From Verrucomicrobiota bacterium (lineage in GTDB: Bacteria > Verrucomicrobiota > Verrucomicrobiia > Verrucomicrobiales > Verrucomicrobiaceae): a DNA stretch of 11,314 nucleotides. The notes beneath the pieces are model-generated. The model did not search any database, had not been told where the DNA came from, and worked only from the letters and a program-made list of their open reading frames with translations. Numbering within the stretch: position 1 is the stretch's first letter; each line of letters starts with the position of its first letter. The translations under genes were made by a program, and so were the position numbers. Of this stretch, positions 1 to 4,816 are shown in pieces. The stretch spans positions 1 to 11,314 of the forward strand of contig JAIOQF010000034.1 in NCBI GenBank assembly GCA_021413535.1. The letters run 5' to 3'.

Positions 1-563
1 TTCTGGCCTGCGCCGTGCTGTTTTGCTTATCTGCATGCAGCACGAGCGTGGACTTTGAGTATTCCCAGAAGCTCGCAACGGCCAAGAAGGACTGCACGGG
101 CAGAGAAGTCGTCGGCATCTGGGTGACGAAACTTAAGGGCGGACTGGGCGGAGGGTTTTCAAGCCTGAAGGATGGCTTGGGCATAGACGCGGTTGCGAAA
201 GCCATGGATGATGTAAGCGGAGGCGCGACTTCAAAGATCATCGACGGACTGGGCGGCGCGGTCGTTTCCAAAGTCATCGATGGAATTGATGGCGGGGATG
301 CTTCAAAAAAGATGACGCTGTTGATTCGTCCTAATGGGACTGGCGTCTGGAGGAAGGACGGCGGCGAAATCACATTCAACTGGAGTTACGCGGGCGCGGG
401 TCAATGGAACGGCAGTTGCAACTCAGGCGACGCCGGGCACCGTGAGATGATCATCCACTATAACGGACTGGAACTGCTCGTTTCGGCTCAATCGTTGCAA
501 ATGGTCTTTGTCAAAGCCGATAATGCTGCGGCCGTCGAGGATCATTTAAGAAAGCGACGATAG
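1..563 (+). CDS. Small lipoprotein, copy 1 of a four-member paralogous family (5' partial)
   Basis: The frame is open from the window edge (first whole codon at 3), so the true start probably lies upstream; a GTG at 15 would give 182 residues but would cut the signal peptide. The N-terminus reads as the end of a lipoprotein signal peptide with lipobox LSAC, so the mature protein would be a lipid-anchored envelope protein. Shared family blocks follow: EYSQKLA, TGREVVGIWV, LLIRPNGTG, WSYAGAGQW, IHYNGLELLV, VFVKAD and the tail AVEDHLRKR. The alternating hydrophobic pattern suggests a small beta-sheet or lipocalin-like fold (inference). Between the first two presumed strands this copy alone carries an extra Gly/Asp-rich insert of about 57 residues. 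It has the cysteine pair (DCTG and GSCN) also seen in copy 3 but not in copies 2 and 4. No known function is recognised. It ends in TAG. Confidence 0.8.
   Translation, partial: LACAVLFCLSACSTSVDFEYSQKLATAKKDCTGREVVGIWVTKLKGGLGGGFSSLKDGLGIDAVAKAMDDVSGGATSKIIDGLGGAVVSKVIDGIDGGDASKKMTLLIRPNGTGVWRKDGGEITFNWSYAGAGQWNGSCNSGDAGHREMIIHYNGLELLVSAQSLQMVFVKADNAAAVEDHLRKRR
135..305 (+). repeat. Degenerate internal repeat insert in lipoprotein copy 1
   Basis: These 57 codons are absent from the three paralogs. They encode a Gly/Asp-rich stretch built from imperfect 11-13 residue units: AVAKAMDDVSGG, ATSKIIDGLGG, AVVSKVIDGIDGG, then a partial unit DASKKM. At the DNA level the second and third units share TCAAAG/TCCAAAG plus ATCGA blocks, so unit duplication is a plausible origin. 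The insert lies between the block GIWVTKL and the block LLIRPNG, where a surface loop would be expected if the domain is a beta-barrel (inference). Confidence 0.6.
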
Positions 564-1086
564 ACTTTCATTATCCGCCCGAAAGCTGGTGACATCTTCA
601 GCGGTGACTTAGTAGCCGGAGAGTTGCTCCACCATGATGGCTTCAGTCACCAAGCGTGCGCGTGTAACTTGTGGAGGAACCGTCATTGAAGATATGTCGG
701 CAGGTCGCGATGGTGATGAAAGATGGTCTCTGCTTCCAATCTTCGCCGTAGTCAGGAAGACGCAGCACCCGTCGAGTGCCGAAGATTTCCGTGTGGATGA
801 CAAAGAGCCTGCGGAAGACCGCCCCTTGTCCATTGCCAGGGGAATCTGCGCCTGTGCACTCAGTGGCTTGCGCCGGGTCAGATAAGGACATGACGGACGC
901 GGCAAATGAGGAAGAGTGAATGGTGTCCATGACGCTGTTTCTTTGAGGGAATGGTCTTCAGTGGGGCAATATCACGATCGTGGTGATCGCACCGACAACC
1001 TGCTCATCGCCGGGCGGGAAGATTCCATTGTGGGAAATGAAGAATTTTTCTGGTGCACAAACGTGAGGATTGATAGGCTCCCCCCC
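564..1086. other. About 520 bp without a confident gene
   Basis: This lies between lipoprotein copies 1 and 2. Frames are open on both strands, but none has a recognisable family, start signal or operon context. It contains a perfect 10-bp palindrome CACGATCGTG (973-982) and a run of seven C (1080-1086) directly before the start codon of copy 2. No convincing terminator hairpin with a T-run follows copy 1. Any promoter for copies 2 and 3 should lie here, but I cannot place one with confidence. Confidence 0.5.
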
Positions 1087-1125
1087 ATGAATCAGCCGCA
1101 TAAACTTCAGTGGGAAGATCGTCAT
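643..1125 (-). other. Possible decayed reading frame on the minus strand, broken by one TGA
   Basis: From an ATG at 1125 one minus-strand frame runs for 161 codons to a TGA at 645-643, interrupted only by a TGA at 960-958. The upstream part (55 residues) contains LIHGGEPINPHVCAPEKF and ends VVGAITTIVILPH. The downstream part (95 residues from an ATG at 930) contains EIFGTRRVLRLPDYGEDWK and SFITIATCRHIFNDG. The text looks protein-like, but I recognise no family. Its first 39 bases overlap the start of lipoprotein copy 2 on the other strand, and plus-strand frames are also largely open here. It may be a degraded gene, an element read from either strand, or chance. Confidence 0.2.
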
Positions 1126-1623
1126 ACGACTAGACTCCTAAATCCGGCAACTTTGTTAGCCGGACTCTGCCTCTTGCTTCATTTTACTTCAGGATGCTCC
1201 ATGACAGATTCTGAATATATGCAAAAGCTCCCCCAATCTCGCACGGACTGGACAGGAAGGGAGATCGTGGGTGTCTGGGTCTCCAAGTTTGACCAGGTCG
1301 CGTTTGGTGGTCTGCACTTCACTCTCTTGCTGAGACCCGATGGGACAGGATTGATGCGTGAGCGAGGCGGGGCGCAGGTCCGCGCTACTTACGATGTAAA
1401 ATGGCGCTACGCTGGTGGAGGCTTGTGGAAAGGGATCCGTAAAGTTCAGCCCGGGAACGACCCATGGTTGGGCTATCAAACTCCTTTGGAGATTCATTAC
1501 ACAGGGAAAGAACTGCTGGTCGAATTTGAAAAGTCGAGCGCCGTGCTTGGCAAACCAAGAGCAGTCTTCGTTCCCGCCGATGATACTAGCGCAGTGGATG
1601 AGCATTTGCGGAAAAGACAATAA
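1087..1623 (+). CDS. Small lipoprotein, copy 2 of the family
   Basis: 178 residues. The frame stays open back to 916, but the ATG at 1087 is preferred because it gives a signal peptide beginning MNQ like copy 3 and shares the context CCCATGAATCAG with it. The n-region is unusually long (about 22 residues, with acidic residues) before the hydrophobic core LLAGLCLLLHF and lipobox TSGC (Cys37). Mature blocks match the family: EYMQKL, RTDWTGREIVGVWVSK, LLLRPDGTG, WRYAGGGLWKG, IHYTGKELLV, VFVPADD and AVDEHLRKR. It has Trp55 where copies 1 and 3 have Cys, and lacks the second Cys. No Shine-Dalgarno is visible; seven C residues abut the start. It ends in TAA, 5 nt before copy 3, so the two are probably co-transcribed. 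Function unknown; envelope lipoprotein by sequence. Confidence 0.8.
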   Translation: MNQPHKLQWEDRHTTRLLNPATLLAGLCLLLHFTSGCSMTDSEYMQKLPQSRTDWTGREIVGVWVSKFDQVAFGGLHFTLLLRPDGTGLMRERGGAQVRATYDVKWRYAGGGLWKGIRKVQPGNDPWLGYQTPLEIHYTGKELLVEFEKSSAVLGKPRAVFVPADDTSAVDEHLRKRQ

Positions 1624-1628
1624 TTCCC

Positions 1629-2108
1629 ATGAATCAGCAATTCTCTAGTGATAGTCTAGCCTCGCTAACAAAGCCAGTTGTGGCCAGCCTTCGTCGTTTA
1701 GTGATTACCTTCGCTGCGCTGCTCTTCGCCTCAGGCTGCGCGGATGTCGAGTATTCATCCAAGCTCGCCACGCTTCGGACGAACTGCAAAGGAACAGAGA
1801 TCGTTGGGGTATGGGTTTCCAAGCTAAAGAACGGCCCCTATGGTATGCAAACCAAGTTTGCCATGCTGGTTCGCCCGAATGGAACCGGCATCATGAGGTA
1901 TGCCGGGATGGAATCGACTATGGAATGGAATTACGTCGGGTCAGGCACATGGCGAGGGAGTTGCAGTTGGGGAGGATGGGAACAGCGCGAAATGACGATC
2001 CACTTCGATGGGCAGGAACTGCTTCTTGCGGCTCAGGGGATGCGCTTGGTATTTGTGCGGGCTGATGACCAGGCGGCGGTGGAGGATCACTTGATGAGGC
2101 GACGGTAG
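1629..2108 (+). CDS. Small lipoprotein, copy 3 of the family
   Basis: 159 residues from the ATG at 1629, five bases after the stop of copy 2. The signal peptide has basic residues (LRRL), the core VITFAALLF and lipobox ASGC (Cys37). Mature blocks: EYSSKLA, NCKGTEIVGVWVSKL, MLVRPNGTG, WNYVGSGTWRGSC, REMTIHFDGQELLL, LVFVRADD and AVEDHLMRRR. It carries the Cys53/Cys102 pair shared with copy 1, a candidate disulfide. It is the most compact member and gives the best view of the core fold: short alternating hydrophobic strands with a repeated W-x-Y-x-G-x-G-x-W motif, suggestive of a lipocalin-like barrel (inference). If +2 sorting rules apply, the +2 residue (Ala) is not an inner-membrane retention signal. 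It ends in TAG, 27 nt from the convergent end of copy 4. No function recognised. Confidence 0.85.
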   Translation: MNQQFSSDSLASLTKPVVASLRRLVITFAALLFASGCADVEYSSKLATLRTNCKGTEIVGVWVSKLKNGPYGMQTKFAMLVRPNGTGIMRYAGMESTMEWNYVGSGTWRGSCSWGGWEQREMTIHFDGQELLLAAQGMRLVFVRADDQAAVEDHLMRRR

Positions 2109-2135
2109 CCCCATTCCACCTTTGGCAGGCGCTTG

Positions 2136-2669
2136 TTAATTGGGCAAGAGGCTGCCCATCGCGTTCCCACCAAGGCTTCCTCCCGGCCCTCCTCTTTTTT
2201 GCCTTTCGACATTGAAGCCCTCGGTGTCGTCACTACGAACCAAGACGAATGATTGGTCGAAAGAGCCATCCGATTCTGCGTTCAGCAACTGCTTTCCATT
2301 GAAGCGAAGCGTCAGGGACCTGTTGGATGGAATGGACCGAGGACTCCTCGCTTGAGCCTGCCAGACGCCACGACCGATATACTTCCATGGGAGCGGGCAC
2401 TCATCCCCCTGCACCCTGTAGATTCCGGTCCCATCGGGTCGGAATAGCAAGACGTATGACAAGAGCTGAAATTTCGCAACCCAGACACCGACGATTTCCT
2501 TTCCAGTCCAGTCCGTGCGGACAGAGGCCATTTTTTCCGAATAGGCGGGATCAGTGAAGGTGCACCCAACCAAGGACAAAATCGAAAGGACGCAGACAAG
2601 CAGGCAAGAAATTTGTCGACAGAACGCAAGCATGGGCAGAAGCACTTTTGAGGTTGTTTGTTGTTTCAT
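2136..2669 (-). CDS. Small lipoprotein, copy 4, in the sigma/anti-sigma operon
   Basis: 177 residues from the ATG at 2669. The signal peptide has the core LLVCVLSILSL and lipobox LVGC (Cys36). Family blocks: AYSEKMASVRTDWTGKEIVGVWVAKF, VLLFRPDGTG, WKYIGRGVWQ, LTLRFNGKQLL, VLVRSDD. Like copy 2 it has Trp (54) in place of the first cysteine and lacks the second. The conserved HLRKR tail is replaced by a Gly-rich end (GGPGGSLGGN). It starts 15 nt after the stop of the anti-sigma frame, with a GAGG about 11 nt before the ATG as a possible ribosome site. It therefore belongs to the sigma-factor operon while its three paralogs lie on the other strand. This makes it a plausible target or co-regulated partner of the sigma factor (inference). 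It ends in TAA. Confidence 0.82.
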   Translation of the reverse strand: MKQQTTSKVLLPMLAFCRQISCLLVCVLSILSLVGCTFTDPAYSEKMASVRTDWTGKEIVGVWVAKFQLLSYVLLFRPDGTGIYRVQGDECPLPWKYIGRGVWQAQARSPRSIPSNRSLTLRFNGKQLLNAESDGSFDQSFVLVRSDDTEGFNVERQKRGGPGGSLGGNAMGSLLPN

Positions 2670-2684
2670 GGTATTTGATTTGCC

Positions 2685-3218
2685 TCATCCTCGTGGCACT
2701 GAATCCGCCATCGGAAGTTTTTTCCGAGCCTCCTCCTCAACGGCCTGCGCTGCGCCAGCAGCCCGCTCACTCTCCGGCAGCGTGCTCAAGACCATCAACG
2801 CATCTCCCGGCTTGCCCGATTCGATGAGCCTTCTCGCTTTAAGCAACACAGCGCTCATTTCCGAAGGCACATGAATCTGGCCCGCTGCCTCTGCAGTCGT
2901 TTCAAAAGGCACAGTCACACCAGCGAGTCGGCCGAGCGTAGCGAAGCAGACTAGTAAACGATAAGGCTTGCCGGGCTGCAGTTCCTTCTGTCCTTCCGCC
3001 GCATCAGTGGGCTGGAGATCCGCAAAGGCTAGAGGCGAGCGCACATTTTTTGCGGTAAACAGTGCCGGAGCCTCGGTCTGATTTCCCTCAGGCGGAAGAA
3101 TCCATACATCGTATTTTTGTTCCGGTTTGTTCTCCCAAACAATCAGCGGTTGAGTCAAACCCGTGGCTCCGCGCGGGGCGAGCGCAGCGGAGGCGATGGG
3201 TGGCCGCTGGTCACGCAA
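2685..3218 (-). pseudogene. C-terminal (extracytoplasmic) part of an anti-sigma-like gene, cut off by an in-frame TGA
   Basis: This frame is the direct continuation of the upstream 3659-3222 frame: TGA (3224-3222), GTC, then a TTG at 3218 that could serve as a weak start. It encodes about 177 residues: a possible beta domain (LIVWENKPEQKYDVWILPPEG, SPLAFADLQP, KPYRLLVCF, GVTVPFETT) followed by a helical region (AVLLKARRLIESGKPGDALMVL) resembling one TPR-like hairpin. On its own it has no signal peptide or membrane segment, so it makes sense only as the periplasmic half of the interrupted gene. Either the gene is a recent pseudogene, or the TTG allows termination-reinitiation, or the TGA is a sequencing error or is read through. 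It ends in TGA 15 nt before lipoprotein copy 4. Confidence 0.6.
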
Positions 3219-3221
3219 GAC

Positions 3222-3659
3222 TCAATAGCCAGTTACAATGCCGAGCAAGGCGATGATCGCGGCTTTGGCGAGCCCGGGTGCGAGGTAATTTTGAATTTTA
3301 AACTTTGAATTTTGAATGGTTCGCGGGAAGGCGACGACATTTGCCGGGGTATCCTGCTGGTTGCGAAGATTCGCCAGCGCCTCGCGTCTGATTCCTTCCA
3401 TCCGCGCCAAGACGTTCGCTGGGAGCGGTGCTGCTTCACGATCAGCAGCGCCAGCGGAAGGATGGGAGTTAAAGATGCCTTCCATCGCCCGCGTCTGACG
3501 AGTCAGTGCAGCGTGCCTCGCAGCAAGCGCGGCATCCTTCGCCATGGCCTCTTTCAGCCGCAGCTTCTGCTCCGGCGTGGTCTCGCCCAGCGCGTCGAGA
3601 ACCATGATATTCTCCATCACTTCGGCATTGTTTCTGGGAATATGCGAATCGCTTTTCAT
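3222..3659 (-). CDS. Anti-sigma-like membrane protein, N-terminal part (truncated in its transmembrane segment)
   Basis: 145 residues. The ATG at 3659 overlaps the sigma-factor stop by 4 nt (ATGA), the usual coupling of an ECF sigma with its anti-sigma. Residues about 12-60 form a helical, Ala-rich domain (LDALGETTPEQKLRLKEAM, then AALAARHAALTRQ) resembling anti-sigma cytoplasmic domains; there is no HxxxCxxC zinc motif. Residues 114-125 (TIQNSKFKIQNY) come from a low-complexity AT-rich repeat. A hydrophobic segment starts near residue 131 (AKAAIIALLGIVTGY) and is cut at codon 146 by TGA. Reading through gives a complete membrane helix continuing VLRDQRPP and an outer domain of about 177 residues. 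A TGG (Trp) to TGA change fits well but cannot be proven here. The role as anti-sigma is inferred from position and domain style. Confidence 0.68.
   Translation of the reverse strand: MKSDSHIPRNNAEVMENIMVLDALGETTPEQKLRLKEAMAKDAALAARHAALTRQTRAMEGIFNSHPSAGAADREAAPLPANVLARMEGIRREALANLRNQQDTPANVVAFPRTIQNSKFKIQNYLAPGLAKAAIIALLGIVTGY
3287..3317 (-). repeat. AT-rich low-complexity repeat inside the anti-sigma coding region
   Basis: Two identical 10-mers ATTCAAAATT (3317-3308 and 3296-3287 on the minus strand) lie 21 bp apart, separated by CAAAGTTTAAA. The block is strikingly AT-rich in a GC-rich gene, stays in frame and encodes IQNSKFKIQN. It lies in the linker between the cytoplasmic domain and the membrane segment. 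ATTCAAA-type short repeats are known as mobile-looking intergenic sequence in several bacteria, so invasion of a tolerant linker is a plausible origin (inference). Confidence 0.6.
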
Positions 3660-4255
3660 AGAGTTCCCTCCAGTCGCTGGAGCCGCTCACGCAGCAGTTT
3701 AAAGCCTTTGGCAAAATAGGTCAGCAGCGTGTTCACATTCATGTTCCGGCGTTCGGCGATCTCCGAAGTGTTCCAACCGAGCAGAAAGCGGTCGCTGAAA
3801 ATGTCCGGCAGAGGCGGATCAAGCATCTCCACCTGCGTCATCAGCTCCGCCATCGTGTAAGGCAGATTATCGACTCCAGCCGGCGGTGGCTCAGGCAACT
3901 CCTCCACCGCGTCTTCGCGACGACGCTCGCGCTGCCGGAGAAAATCCACGACACGGCACCGGGTAACGCTCCTCATCATGCCCAGCACATCGTCAAAGCC
4001 GTGCATTCCATTGTAACTTTCGGAAGTCCCCTCAATGACGCCTCGCATGACCTGGGAGAGTGCCGTGGCCACGATGTCCTCCCGCTGCGTCTCGTGCTCC
4101 GCCCCGCTCAGCGCGCAGCGCGCCACCATCATGCCGTCCCGCCAGAGAAGCGAATAAGCCTGCGACCATGCAGCGGCGTTGCTGCGCTCATCTGCGGAAC
4201 GAAGAGCCTCCAACACGGGTGCCGTGCTGTTCTGAGGCCGTGCGATCTCGCCCAT
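3656..4255 (-). CDS. ECF-like RNA polymerase sigma factor
   Basis: 199 residues from the ATG at 4255. Residues about 29-112 fit sigma region 2: a helix (WSQAYSLLWRDGMMVARCAL), then EDIVATALSQVMRGV, then the conserved-looking FDDVLGMMRSVTRCRVVDFLRQRERRRED, matching the region 2.3/2.4 style LxxIARNxxxDxLRRxxRR. A Pro-rich linker (PEPPPAG, about residues 121-127) follows. Residues about 140-196 fit region 4, with a helix-turn-helix around WNTSEIAERRNMNVNTLLTYFAKGFKLLRERL. The length suits a group 4 (ECF) factor; region 2 is divergent, so assignment to a specific ECF group is not possible by eye. It would direct RNA polymerase to a regulon that may include the downstream lipoprotein. The stop overlaps the anti-sigma start by 4 nt. 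The 58-nt gap after lspA leaves room for a short promoter or read-through from ileS-lspA. Confidence 0.78.
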   Translation of the reverse strand: MGEIARPQNSTAPVLEALRSADERSNAAAWSQAYSLLWRDGMMVARCALSGAEHETQREDIVATALSQVMRGVIEGTSESYNGMHGFDDVLGMMRSVTRCRVVDFLRQRERRREDAVEELPEPPPAGVDNLPYTMAELMTQVEMLDPPLPDIFSDRFLLGWNTSEIAERRNMNVNTLLTYFAKGFKLLRERLQRLEGTL

Positions 4256-4313
4256 GCGGACGGCAGTTTAGAGAAGGTCTGCAGAAAAGCCAAGCGAAGA
4301 CCTCAACCTCCAC

Positions 4314-4814
4314 TTATGAATCCGAGTTTTTTTGCTCCTGCTTCGGCGCCTCCACAAACGAAGCAATAGCCAGCAGGAAGGCCGCACAGACCACGCAGGA
4401 ATCGGCCACATTGAATGATGGCCAGGGATGAGCGAACGGCACATGGAGATCGAACTGGAGAAAATCCACCACATAACCGTGCAGCAACCGGTCGGTGAAA
4501 TTTCCGCAGACGCCAGCGACCAGCAGGGCGATGGCCACGCGGCTAAATCCGCCGGGAAATGTGCCCTTGCGATAGAGCCAGGTGATCAACCCCAACGCCG
4601 CGACCGCGACCGCGCCGAAAATGTAATTCGAATATTTCCCGCCATTGAACTGGCCGAACGCGATGCCGGTGTTGGCGACGTGGTGCAGCGTGAAGAAATC
4701 CGGCACCACAACCCTGCCCTCTCCGTTGAGTTCAAAGGTTCTGACAATCCAGCCCTTGGTGATTTGATCGATCACGTAAAGCGGAAGACTGAGAAAAAGC
4801 AGAAGCCTTATCAT
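4314..4814 (-). CDS. lspA: Lipoprotein signal peptidase (signal peptidase II)
   Basis: 166 residues, the normal length for LspA. This inner-membrane aspartyl protease cleaves the signal peptide of diacylglyceryl-modified prolipoproteins just before the lipobox cysteine. Four hydrophobic segments are visible (about residues 2-18, 62-80, 92-108, 136-154). Conserved motifs: DQITK (16-20); VANTGIAFG (47-54 region); GNFTDRLLHGYVVDF with catalytic Asp108; FNVADS with catalytic Asp138. The ATG at 4814 lies two bases after the ileS stop, the widespread ileS-lspA arrangement, so translation is probably coupled. The product would process the four lipoproteins encoded in this window. It ends in TAA. Confidence 0.96.
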   Translation of the reverse strand: MIRLLLFLSLPLYVIDQITKGWIVRTFELNGEGRVVVPDFFTLHHVANTGIAFGQFNGGKYSNYIFGAVAVAALGLITWLYRKGTFPGGFSRVAIALLVAGVCGNFTDRLLHGYVVDFLQFDLHVPFAHPWPSFNVADSCVVCAAFLLAIASFVEAPKQEQKNSDS

Positions 4815-4816
4815 GA

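Noticed and set aside
2109..2135. Bidirectional terminator between the convergent lipoprotein copies 3 and 4
   Set aside because: The 27-bp gap has no convincing stem-loop or T-run.
3287..3317. CRISPR-like or insertion-sequence end from the ATTCAAA repeats
   Set aside because: Only two short repeats without spacers of CRISPR size, no terminal inverted repeats and no transposase nearby.
2685..3659. Selenocysteine or genome-wide TGA recoding in the anti-sigma gene
   Set aside because: Selenocysteine in a membrane helix is implausible, no SECIS-like hairpin was recognised, and TGA ends the adjacent sigma gene normally.
4277..4308. AGGTCT/AGACCT inverted repeat between lspA and the sigma gene as a terminator
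   Set aside because: Six-base arms with a long loop and no T-run on the minus strand; read-through is as likely.
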